From positions 1 through 31,779 of the IMG/VR virus record IMGVR_UViG_3300032288_001369: 31,779 nucleotides of DNA. One strand, 5' to 3'. Position 1 is the first letter of the stretch. Each line of letters starts with the position of its first letter. This document shows positions 23,253 to 29,591 of the stretch, piece by piece. A program made the translations under genes and the position numbers. Source of the DNA: a virus. The notes under the pieces are model-generated. The model did not search any database, had not been told where the DNA came from, and was given only the letters and a program-made list of their open reading frames with translations.

Positions 23253-23877
23253 TGTCGTTTGTTTTTGTGGGTTTATTATTATTCATCCAATTTCGTGCAG
23301 TTGCATGCCAGTCCTTCATGGAATTTCTACCGACTTTCCAACCGTTGCTTGTGTAATAGTCAAAAAACTTTTGTGCTTCAAGAACAACCTTTGACTGTTG
23401 CCACTTGTTGCCAGCTTGAAAATTAAGTTCACTCATGTAATTCAAAACATCTATTGGTTCAGGTTTTTTGAACTTTCCACTTTCAACTTTAATTACATTT
23501 CTATTTTCATTTTCATTTTCATTTTCCATATGTTGAACATATGATGAAGATATGTTATTTGGAATATTTGGTTTACAAGTATTGATTTTCTTACGATTGT
23601 TGCGCCTACTCTCCGCATATGCAGCACGCTTTTTTACTTCTTCCAGCAATCTTTCATTCGCAAAGTTGCCATCGTCTTGTAATTTGAACTTGCTTTTGAT
23701 TGCGTTATGAATGTCATGTGATGAACATATCTTAATCATATGTTTTTCACTTAATGTTCCTTTTGATGCCTGATGACATAGGCAGCGGATGTAAGCACCG
23801 ACTTCTTCATTACTGAAGTCATCAGTACCTACGAGGAAATCTTGATAGTAAAATAAAAATGCTGGGTCTTTAGCCAT
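23188..23877 (-). CDS. Replication initiator-like protein (DUF1376/DnaD-like arrangement)
   Basis: 229 residues. The N-terminus (AFLFYYQDFLVGTDDFSNEE, then VGAYIRCLCHQ) is typical of DUF1376-like winged-helix replication proteins of phages. A low-complexity linker NENENENRN (encoded by TTTTCA repeats) separates it from a C-terminal domain with AQKFFDYYTSNGWKVGRNSM, KDWHATARNWM, a block common to phage and plasmid initiators. It probably binds the phage origin and recruits the host helicase. It is preceded by a structured leader with its own tiny ORF. Confidence 0.7.
   Translation of the reverse strand: MAKDPAFLFYYQDFLVGTDDFSNEEVGAYIRCLCHQASKGTLSEKHMIKICSSHDIHNAIKSKFKLQDDGNFANERLLEEVKKRAAYAESRRNNRKKINTCKPNIPNNISSSYVQHMENENENENRNVIKVESGKFKKPEPIDVLNYMSELNFQAGNKWQQSKVVLEAQKFFDYYTSNGWKVGRNSMKDWHATARNWMNNNKPTKTNDNEQRVSEIEYRRANDPNYFKL
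23504..23526. repeat. TTTTCA microsatellite inside the initiator gene
   Basis: TTTTCA is repeated three times plus TTTTC, encoding the NENENENRN linker on the leftward strand. Units are 6 bases, so gain or loss of a unit keeps the frame and only changes linker length. Confidence 0.85.
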
Positions 23878-23878
23878 A

Positions 23879-23968
23879 TCAAATACCCACCATCACATGC
23901 AAAGGCGAACCCTCGACCGACTGGTCTATGGCAATGCAGTGATGATGGGATTTAATTTCTAATTTCAT
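23879..23968 (-). CDS. Putative 29-codon leader ORF upstream of the initiator
   Basis: Starts at ATG 23968 and ends with TGA at 23879, one base before the initiator ATG (23877). The product would be MKLEIKSHHHCIAIDQSVEG followed by SPLHVMVGI. Three consecutive His codons lie in the 5' arm of a long hairpin and the last codons in its 3' arm. It could be a leader peptide coupling translation to the initiator, or a small protein. Coding is not proven. Confidence 0.4.
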   Translation of the reverse strand: MKLEIKSHHHCIAIDQSVEGSPLHVMVGI

Positions 23969-23978
23969 AAGGGTTCGC
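23881..23978 (-). promoter_or_regulatory. Structured leader with hairpin and possible pseudoknot before the initiator
   Basis: On the leftward transcript, CCCATCATCACTGC (23949-23936) pairs with GCATGTGATGGTGGG (23900-23886) with one bulge and one mismatch, and flanking ATTT/AAAT extend it. Inside the loop, GACC and GGTC form a small hairpin. In addition, GCGAACCCT elements are complementary: AGGGTTCGC on the + strand at 23970-23978 is the exact inverse of 23905-23913, so the 5' leader can pair with the loop. The base of the stem is 3 bases from the initiator ATG. This could control translation of the initiator or be part of the origin. Confidence 0.5.
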
Positions 23979-23982
23979 TTGA

Positions 23983-24012
23983 CAAAAATACAATTATCTC
24001 AAAAGCATTAAA
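23983..24012 (-). promoter_or_regulatory. Candidate Bacteroidetes-type promoter for the initiator
   Basis: On the - strand, TATTTTTG (23990-23983) matches the TAnnTTTG -7 consensus exactly, with a weak -33 (TTTA, 24012-24009) 18 bases upstream. The transcript would begin close to the leader segment that can pair with the hairpin loop. The -33 match is poor. Confidence 0.3.
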
Positions 24013-24395
24013 GCCATAGTGACCAAAGTTGTAAACATTGAAATCACTGCGAGATACATCCACACGTTCGGCTCTTTCTCTTTCTTTACAATTTTCTTTA
24101 CAACTGGTTGCGGTAAAGATTGTTTTACTTTCACATCCGCTTGAGCAACCGCAATTTTATTTAATAGGAATTTAGCATCATGTATAGTCGGAGCATCATG
24201 TTTCAGATACACATATTGCCCATCAATTTTCCTTATGTAGTTGTATTGTTTCAATAATGTACCAACATTGTGGTTGATATTGTGATAATCGCAGAAATTA
24301 CGCATGCTTGTAATAACTTGTGACTTGGAATAAAGATGCCACAAGGCATTCAAGTAGCGTTGAGCTGCATCTTTCCTAACTGTTTTTGTTCTCAT
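23994..24395 (-). CDS. Winged-helix-like protein with C-terminal membrane anchor (133 aa)
   Basis: 133 residues (MRTKTVRKDAAQRYLNALWH). Residues about 25-65 (ITSMRNFCDYHNINHNVGTL, then YNYIRKIDGQYVYL) read as a winged-helix fold. A Lys/Val-rich linker (VVKKIVKKEKEP, about 97-109) leads to a terminal hydrophobic helix (VWMYLAVISMFTTLVTMALM, about 110-130). The combination suggests a DNA-binding-like domain tethered to the inner membrane. The function is unknown. Confidence 0.6.
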   Translation of the reverse strand: MRTKTVRKDAAQRYLNALWHLYSKSQVITSMRNFCDYHNINHNVGTLLKQYNYIRKIDGQYVYLKHDAPTIHDAKFLLNKIAVAQADVKVKQSLPQPVVKKIVKKEKEPNVWMYLAVISMFTTLVTMALMLLR

Positions 24396-24403
24396 TGGTT
24401 TGA

Positions 24404-25108
24404 TTATTTAAGGTTAGTGTTTAACATCCATTGATTGAGTATTGAATCTCGGTAGTGCTTTGCTTTCTCCATAATGTCACACGCGAGCTGCATGTCTTCA
24501 GGAACTGCATAACATATTGCCCAGTGCAATCTCCGGTGTTCGGGTTGACGTGGGTCGAAGGAAGCGAATATCCAAGCACCCAGTCCATAGGTGAGCATGT
24601 TCATTTGCACTTGCCAATAGTAGTCGCTATTGATCCGCTTCAAATCTGCTTCGCTTTGGATCTGCCAATGGTGGTAATGGTTTATCGGGTTAAACGGACA
24701 CTTAATCTCAACACCGACTTTCGTTTCATTCAGTTCCATGAACGCATCGGGTGAAGCACCGGAATAGGAATTGAACAACTTGAAACCGGGGCGAAGGTTT
24801 GTTTTTTCATCGGGGCAACCGATTGCCTTCTGAAGTTCCAGCAGGGCGGTTTCTTCCCACTCATTACCGTGGTCAATCGCTGCGCCACTTGCTCCATCCT
24901 GCGCTTGTCCGGTGACAATCTCCATGACTTTGGATAGGATGTAGGTTTCAGCGGTCTTTGACCATTCGCCTAATTCCTTTGCTTTCTTTGTTTTGGGTTG
25001 CACGAATAGGTCTCCGAGTCTTGACCCGGTAAATTTCCCGAGTCGTGCAGTATCCCATGCCGTGTTTTGCTTGACTGATTCAATCAGTTCATTGAAATAA
25101 TTACTCAT
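24404..25108 (-). CDS. YqaJ/lambda-type recombination exonuclease
   Basis: 234 residues, close to lambda Exo (226). Visible motifs are WDTARLGKFTGSRLGDL (about 18-34), HGNEWEETAL with the first acidic residue (about 80-89), SGASPDAF giving the catalytic Asp (121), GVEIKCP giving Glu134 and Lys136 (the E-x-K), and YYWQVQMNM (about 163-171). These define the YqaJ-like viral recombinase family. It degrades one strand from DNA ends so that the annealing protein encoded just upstream can pair homologous strands. It overlaps that gene by 8 bases. Confidence 0.9.
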   Translation of the reverse strand: MSNYFNELIESVKQNTAWDTARLGKFTGSRLGDLFVQPKTKKAKELGEWSKTAETYILSKVMEIVTGQAQDGASGAAIDHGNEWEETALLELQKAIGCPDEKTNLRPGFKLFNSYSGASPDAFMELNETKVGVEIKCPFNPINHYHHWQIQSEADLKRINSDYYWQVQMNMLTYGLGAWIFASFDPRQPEHRRLHWAICYAVPEDMQLACDIMEKAKHYRDSILNQWMLNTNLK

Positions 25109-25748
25109 TGTTTCTTTGGTTTAACAGGGTAAATATATGCTGCTTTTGTGGTTCGGTAATCAAGTCACCAAGTTGCTCAATGCCATTGCGTATTTCAAAC
25201 TCATCCACTCCCAGCTTGATGTCGTTCTCAATCTTTTTCATGGTAGCTTCAGGCAGTTGCAATTTATACGGCTGATACACATCCTGAATTTGGCGGTTCA
25301 AGTCACGTCCGAAAATCTTTCCGAGTGATTGTGCTGCGTTCTTTACGCATTCGCTTTTCAGTTTCCCTGCTGCAAGATCAAGCGCATTTGATTTCTTGTT
25401 GTCCGGATTCAATGCCCAGCGATTCCTCTCAACGCTGGTGAGATTGTCCGGTGCTTTGTCCACCATGATGACAATGGAAGCGGACCCGGTGCGTGTGATG
25501 ACTTCATTCGTGATGGGGTGCATGACTTCGAGTGTAATGCTGCCCATGATTTCATTGCCTATCTGCGACCATTGAAAGTTCTTTGTTGACCAACGACCGA
25601 AATAAAGCTCATCGAGTGTCATCTCAACGTGGCTGATTGTAACTGTGTGCGCGCGTTTGTCAGGTGTTGGCGAAATACTTTCGGGTGAAGGTTCGCGGTT
25701 TAGGTACTTCTGAAATTTTTGGAGTGAGTCCATTAAGTTAGTTTCCAT
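25101..25748 (-). CDS. Single-strand annealing protein, Rad52/Erf-like
   Basis: 215 residues (METNLMDSLQKFQKYLNREP). A beta-rich central region is followed by ALDLAAGKLKSECVKNAAQS with LGKIFGRDLNR, the strongly recognisable helix-turn block of Rad52/Sak- and Erf-type annealing proteins. The C-terminal 50 residues are helical. It pairs single strands exposed by the exonuclease that overlaps its end. Assignment between the Rad52-like and Erf-like families cannot be settled by eye. Confidence 0.7.
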   Translation of the reverse strand: METNLMDSLQKFQKYLNREPSPESISPTPDKRAHTVTISHVEMTLDELYFGRWSTKNFQWSQIGNEIMGSITLEVMHPITNEVITRTGSASIVIMVDKAPDNLTSVERNRWALNPDNKKSNALDLAAGKLKSECVKNAAQSLGKIFGRDLNRQIQDVYQPYKLQLPEATMKKIENDIKLGVDEFEIRNGIEQLGDLITEPQKQHIFTLLNQRNNE

Positions 25749-25917
25749 AACTGTTTAGCTTTTTGGTTAGTGTATCAATGAATAATTGGTAGTTGTGTTC
25801 ACCGAATTCGGCAGCAAGTACGATTGCAACGGCTTGAGCAAATGTCTCAACGTGCATGCTATCCTCTATTTGTTTCATGTGCATGTCAATGTATGCTGCG
25901 AGTTTCTTTTCGTTCAT
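25738..25917 (-). CDS. Unknown small helical protein (59 aa)
   Basis: 59 residues (MNEKKLAAYIDMHMKQIEDS), ending QLFIDTLTKKLNSYGN. The ATG at 25917 overlaps the previous gene by 4 bases, and the stop overlaps the annealing-protein start by 11 bases. It is amphipathic throughout. No family is recognised, but overlaps and composition argue that it is real. Confidence 0.6.
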   Translation of the reverse strand: MNEKKLAAYIDMHMKQIEDSMHVETFAQAVAIVLAAEFGEHNYQLFIDTLTKKLNSYGN

Positions 25918-26093
25918 GACAGTTGTGTTTCAGAGTTAAACATCATCACATCAGTAGCTTCCCTGACCGCTTGCCGTGCGATTAAACGGAGCAAGCGTTC
26001 GAACTCGGGACGTGAGTCCATCGAAAGCACTACATTGGATTGAAGCTTTAAGTAAGCCTGAATCCGGTCATCAGTTCCTTTGAATTGTTTCAT
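25914..26093 (-). CDS. Unknown small early protein (59 aa)
   Basis: 59 residues from ATG 26093 (MKQFKGTDDRIQAYLKLQSN). An in-frame ATG at 26126 would run into the preceding gene. It is helical, with an Arg-rich segment (FERLLRLIARQAVREATDVM). The 4-base overlap with the next gene supports it. No function can be assigned. Confidence 0.55.
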   Translation of the reverse strand: MKQFKGTDDRIQAYLKLQSNVVLSMDSRPEFERLLRLIARQAVREATDVMMFNSETQLS

Positions 26094-26104
26094 GTTATAT
26101 GGTT

Positions 26105-26434
26105 TTATTTTTTGCAATATGGGCACTTGTCGCGGTCAGCCATTACGATGTTGTCATCGATGTCGGAGCAGAGTTCTTTAACTGAAGACTCAAAGTCGGA
26201 CATAAACCTTTGCAGACACTTCTCAACATCGCTGGCGGTACGTGCATCGCGATACTTCAAGGTAGTTTCAACCGCTTCTTTTGCAGCGGCTTTGATGTAC
26301 TTGCGTACGTTGTCAATGTCGGTGGCGAATTGTCTGAACATGTGAGCGGAATCAATCAATGATGCGTTCTCAAGTTGTTCGGGGTTAGAGCAGATGCACT
26401 GCTCATTGTTGTGGGGGGAATGTAAATTTTGCAT
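26105..26434 (-). CDS. First gene of the early operon, unknown (109 aa)
   Basis: 109 residues (MQNLHSPHNNEQCICSNPEQ). A long helical middle (about 30-95) lies between a Cys-x-Cys near 13-15 and CPYCKK at the end, so the two Cys pairs could form one zinc site. It stands directly behind the best promoter in the window (26461-26492) and therefore would be the earliest-transcribed gene of this segment. No family is recognised. Confidence 0.6.
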   Translation of the reverse strand: MQNLHSPHNNEQCICSNPEQLENASLIDSAHMFRQFATDIDNVRKYIKAAAKEAVETTLKYRDARTASDVEKCLQRFMSDFESSVKELCSDIDDNIVMADRDKCPYCKK

Positions 26435-26460
26435 TTTGCTTTTTGTTTTTTGTTACGGCA

Positions 26461-26492
26461 CAAAGATATATTCACAATTTTCTATTGTGCAA
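26461..26492 (-). promoter_or_regulatory. Bacteroidetes-type promoter of the leftward early genes
   Basis: On the - strand, TTG (26492-26490) is followed after 21 bases by TATCTTTG (26468-26461), an exact match to the TAnnTTTG -7 consensus with acceptable spacing. It would drive the genes from 26434 leftward, with a 5' leader of about 20 bases. Confidence 0.6.
26473..26489. promoter_or_regulatory. Palindromic operator inside the early promoter
   Basis: CACAATTTTCTATTGTG is a perfect 6-bp inverted repeat with a 5-base spacer. It fills nearly all of the interval between the -33 and -7 elements, so a bound dimer would block RNA polymerase. The regulator is unknown; the ribbon-helix-helix protein at 19889-20053 is one candidate. 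Confidence 0.55.
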
Positions 26493-26534
26493 GAAAAAAT
26501 CATAAAATATTTTTAGTGCTTGAATATCAGCACT

Positions 26535-27830
26535 TTAGACGTAGGAATATTTTCCGTAATTGGGCACAAGTTCGAAATACATCCGCATCATGATCGCGTC
26601 AGCATAGTCTGGAGATATGCCGTGGAGTGCTTTGATTTCGTCTTTACCGGTGACGGACAACTTTCCATCGGCTTCGGGTCGCTTCCTGCGAATCATGTCA
26701 AGTTCCTTGGTAATGATTTCGCGCTTTGGTATTGGGAAAATCACCTTGCCTTGCTCAATTAACTCTGCGAGCTTGTAGTAGCATTCGGCTTTTTGATTGA
26801 TGTATGTTTCGGGTTTGGTGGCACGCTTCTGATTCTGAAACCCTCGGCACTTGAGATAGTCAACCGCACCGCTGCCCAGTCCATCCTCATCCGCGATCAC
26901 ATTCGATAGCTTCACCGAATACTTACCAATCAATCCTCGCATGTACTGGACCACTTCGTCAATCCGTTTCTTGTGCAGTTCGTGTGTCTCAATTAGCTGA
27001 AGTCCTCTCCACACGCAAATGATGGTCCGGTCTTTTCCGAGTCGCGCAATATCCGCACTGATAAACATTTCTCCGGTTCCAAGTTCTTCGCGAAAGCAAC
27101 GGAGCAAATCATCATACTTAAATAACCAGTCAATGCTTTCATCAAAGTCCCAATCTCCATGAAGTAATCTTTTGCGGTCTGCTTCCGGTAAACTTGCAAG
27201 TGTTTGCAGATAGCTTTCAGGTAGGTGCGGATTGTCACCGGGTAATGCCTGCACGAAAGCATACATAGGTTTCAAACTTTCGGTTCGCCATGGATCATAG
27301 AACTCATTGTAAAGCCATCCTTTGGACGGATTGCATGTAAGTAGTGCTTTCGGTTGCAGATTGAATTCATTTAGCTTAAAACGAACGCGAGAGCGCAGCA
27401 CATCAATGGCTTTCTTTGTGACTTGACTAACCTCGTCCACGTAAAAGTCAGTAAGCTCCAAACCACCGAGCGAATCAAACACCGGGTCCGATGGGTATTG
27501 AAACAAATCTTTCAGAATGATTTCGGATTTGTTGAAGAACGTGATTACATTGGTACTACCATTTAACTCATAGTCACGACCGGTACGAAGGTTCATCATG
27601 CCTGCAACTTCAAAGAATGTCTTGACGGTTGTTTTTTTGAGCGTGTCAAGTTTAGACCTACCAATTAACCCACGCGAGCCAGCGTAATGAAGCCGTCTCA
27701 TGATCTGCCAAGCGCATCCGGTGAATGACTTCGACCCTCCAGCTGCTCCACCATAAAGAACTATTTGTGCAGGGGAGTCAGTTGAAAGAGCTTTGAAGCA
27801 TTCGATTTGTTTTGGCAGGTAGGTAATCAT
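26535..27830 (-). CDS. terL: Terminase large subunit
   Basis: 431 residues. The ATPase part has Walker A GGAAGGSKS (27-35), Walker B with VDE (131-133, in LTDFYVDEVSQ) and the coupling motif TCNPSKG (165-171). The nuclease part has Asp260 in SADIARLGKDRT, Asp314/Asp316 in VIADEDGLGSG and the final acid pair in SPDYADAIMMR (408-411). The enzyme cuts concatemeric DNA and pumps it into the prohead through the portal. It lies in the leftward block, opposite to the other virion genes, overlapping the DnaA-like gene by 4 bases. Confidence 0.95.
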   Translation of the reverse strand: MITYLPKQIECFKALSTDSPAQIVLYGGAAGGSKSFTGCAWQIMRRLHYAGSRGLIGRSKLDTLKKTTVKTFFEVAGMMNLRTGRDYELNGSTNVITFFNKSEIILKDLFQYPSDPVFDSLGGLELTDFYVDEVSQVTKKAIDVLRSRVRFKLNEFNLQPKALLTCNPSKGWLYNEFYDPWRTESLKPMYAFVQALPGDNPHLPESYLQTLASLPEADRKRLLHGDWDFDESIDWLFKYDDLLRCFREELGTGEMFISADIARLGKDRTIICVWRGLQLIETHELHKKRIDEVVQYMRGLIGKYSVKLSNVIADEDGLGSGAVDYLKCRGFQNQKRATKPETYINQKAECYYKLAELIEQGKVIFPIPKREIITKELDMIRRKRPEADGKLSVTGKDEIKALHGISPDYADAIMMRMYFELVPNYGKYSYV

Positions 27831-28435
27831 GCAAGGGCAAGACGGTTGCTTTCTCTCACCGCTATTACTTCAGCGTAACTATCTTCAAGTTTTTGGATTT
27901 GCGTGACTACTGGTTCGAAGCGATTCATGTCAACGCACATTTGCTTAATTGTGTCAAGGTCTTTGCGCAAGACGTGGTCGTAACAATACGAGTTCATAAT
28001 TTTGCGGTATGCGTGAATCATGGTTGAGTGGTCTTTACGTGGTGTGAACTTTGCACCGATTTCAGATAGTGGGCAAAGGTGAGCAATACCCATGAATTGA
28101 GTTCTCATCAGGAAAATCAGAATGGAGCGAGCGTAAACGAAATTCGCGTGCCGTGTGTAGCTGCTCAAGACGTGATTGCATCCAGTGACTGCGCCAACCA
28201 TTGCTTCAAATTCAGGCACTACCTTTTCCACAATGTAATCGTCTCCGATTATTTCTGCTACACGCTGACGCGATTCATTGTAGGACATGATTCGGTGCGC
28301 TTCATTCATAATTGCTTTGTGCAGGAAGTCTCTGACCTCTTGCTTTAACACGAATGCAGCATCACTAACGGTGCGCATTTCACTTGGTGTCAGGGTGATT
28401 AAGGATTTACCCTCGGTGTTGAATACTTTGCTCAT
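27827..28435 (-). CDS. DnaA domain IV-like DNA-binding protein upstream of terL
   Basis: 202 residues. Residues about 100-146 contain YARSILIFLMRTQFMG, LSEIGAKFTPRKDHSTMIHA and YRKIM, matching the C-terminal DNA-binding domain IV of DnaA (the GRDHSTV-type signature that reads the DnaA box). There is no AAA+ ATPase domain. It overlaps the large terminase start by 4 bases, the place where phages usually encode the small terminase subunit. It may recognise the packaging site, the origin, or both. Confidence 0.7.
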   Translation of the reverse strand: MSKVFNTEGKSLITLTPSEMRTVSDAAFVLKQEVRDFLHKAIMNEAHRIMSYNESRQRVAEIIGDDYIVEKVVPEFEAMVGAVTGCNHVLSSYTRHANFVYARSILIFLMRTQFMGIAHLCPLSEIGAKFTPRKDHSTMIHAYRKIMNSYCYDHVLRKDLDTIKQMCVDMNRFEPVVTQIQKLEDSYAEVIAVRESNRLALA

Positions 28436-28465
28436 GATTATTTGTTTTTGTTAATTAAATTTCGC

Positions 28466-28497
28466 GCAAAATAGAAACAAGTTTTGCACACAACAAA
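28466..28497 (-). promoter_or_regulatory. Promoter of the dnaA-like/terL unit with inverted repeat
   Basis: On the - strand TTTG (28497-28494) is followed after 20 bases by TATTTTGC (28473-28466), one mismatch-like shift from TAnnTTTG. GCAAAA (28466-28471) and TTTTGC (28482-28487) form an inverted repeat with a 10-base spacer overlapping the -7, a possible operator shared with the divergent sigma-like gene at 28503. The rightward promoter is not clear. Confidence 0.45.
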
Positions 28498-28502
28498 AAA
28501 AA

Positions 28503-29057
28503 GTGAATGAATGTCTCGAAATCGCGGTCAAAGAAGGACTCCCGATGTGGACGAAATTCGCTTTTACCCTCACAAGAAACCAAACGAACGCGAAGGACTT
28601 GGTCAGCGAAGCACTGGTTAAGATACTTGAGAACCAAAGGGATAAAGCCGAAGAACTCGCTTGCGAAAATCGGTTACTTTCATACGTACACCGGGCAATT
28701 TACCTCATGGCAATCGATGACTCGTCAAGATATGGAATGAAGTACATGCAGTTCGCCCAAAGGTGGAATGAGAATGACGATGCTTTTGAATACGAACCTG
28801 AAAAACCATGGCTGGGTTCTCGACTTGACAATGAACTGCTCGACACATACATTCAAATCATGCCTGAACGCGATGCAATACTTTTGCGTTTATACATGCT
28901 GGATGGCTTCGATTACAAGGACTTGAGCGACAAGACTCACATACCAATAAAAAGACTCTACAAATACATAAGCAACGCACTAAAAAAAATCAGAAACGAT
29001 GTTCACCGTACCACCAGCCATCCGAGACAGTCGAATGAAGACTTGTCAGGAATGTAA
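28503..29057 (+). CDS. Sigma-70 family (ECF-like) sigma factor
   Basis: 184 residues from GTG 28503. Residues about 1-75 resemble sigma region 2 (FAFTLTRNQTNAKDLVSEAL, VKILENQ). Residues about 115-165 resemble region 4 with a helix-turn-helix (IMPERDAILLRLYMLDGFDY, KDLSDKTHIPIKRLYKYIS). The spacing is that of ECF sigma factors. As first gene of the rightward block it is a candidate driver of late transcription. The start is a GTG without a Shine-Dalgarno sequence; the next in-frame ATG would remove part of region 2. Confidence 0.7.
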   Translation: MNECLEIAVKEGLPMWTKFAFTLTRNQTNAKDLVSEALVKILENQRDKAEELACENRLLSYVHRAIYLMAIDDSSRYGMKYMQFAQRWNENDDAFEYEPEKPWLGSRLDNELLDTYIQIMPERDAILLRLYMLDGFDYKDLSDKTHIPIKRLYKYISNALKKIRNDVHRTTSHPRQSNEDLSGM

Positions 29058-29430
29058 GCACTACCGGAAAACCACAATGAGTTGTGGAACTTTGATTGTA
29101 GGCGAAAATGTACCTGAAGAAAACGAGTTCAGCTACCGAAAAAAGAAAGTAAGGTTGTGTGGATGCGTGATGCCAGTTAAAACAAAGCTGATGTTCGCCA
29201 AGTGTCCATTGAATAAATGGGATAGCTTCAGACTTTCCAAAGAAGAAATTGCAGAACTTCGAGAATTTGTGGGCGGTTTGCCGTTATCTACATTGAGCAG
29301 GGAACAAGTGAAAAGATTATACGAGATGAAAAGCAAGTTGACCGGACGGCGCGAGCAACCATCCACATGCGGTTCGTGTGTTGCTTCACTCATAAAGGAA
29401 TTCAAGAAACAATTAGAACTACTTGACTGA
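29035..29430 (+). CDS. Zinc-binding protein of unknown function (131 aa)
   Basis: Taken from ATG 29035 (MKTCQECKHYRKTTMSCGTL), overlapping the sigma gene by 23 bases; an upstream in-frame ATG at 28999 adds 12 poorly matching residues. Cysteines at C-x2-C near 4-7, then near 17, 42-44 and 57 suggest a zinc site. The C-terminal half has a helix-rich domain ending with STCGSCVASLIKEFKKQLEL. A family found near packaging genes in Bacteroidetes phages, from memory. Confidence 0.55.
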   Translation: MKTCQECKHYRKTTMSCGTLIVGENVPEENEFSYRKKKVRLCGCVMPVKTKLMFAKCPLNKWDSFRLSKEEIAELREFVGGLPLSTLSREQVKRLYEMKSKLTGRREQPSTCGSCVASLIKEFKKQLELLD

Positions 29431-29591
29431 TGCCAATACCTACACCAACCAAAGACGAAAAGAAAGATGTGTTCATAGGTCGCTGCATGGCAGATGACGT
29501 TATGATAAAAGAATACACCGAACCAGCACAGCGATATGCGGTTTGCAGTGCGCAACTTAAATCACTCAACACGTCTGAAGGAGAAGAATGA
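29430..29591 (+). CDS. Small conserved protein of head/packaging regions (53 aa)
   Basis: 53 residues (MPIPTPTKDEKKDVFIGRCM, then ADDVMIKEYTEPAQRYAVCS). The pattern MPxP...E...F..RCM.D......Y....QR.AVC is a short motif widely seen near head and protease genes of phages. ATG 29430 overlaps the previous stop by one base, and the stop overlaps the ParB-methyltransferase start (ATGA). Confidence 0.7.
   Translation: MPIPTPTKDEKKDVFIGRCMADDVMIKEYTEPAQRYAVCSAQLKSLNTSEGEE

Noticed and set aside
23886-23949. tRNA-like segment (GGTCGAGGGTTCG on the leftward strand)
   Set aside because: No acceptor stem, anticodon arm or proper T-arm can be built; it is better explained by the leader hairpin and small ORF.
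26515-26534. Hairpin AGTGCT/AGCACT at the terL stop as a terminator
   Set aside because: Only 6 bp and no adjacent T run on the leftward transcript.
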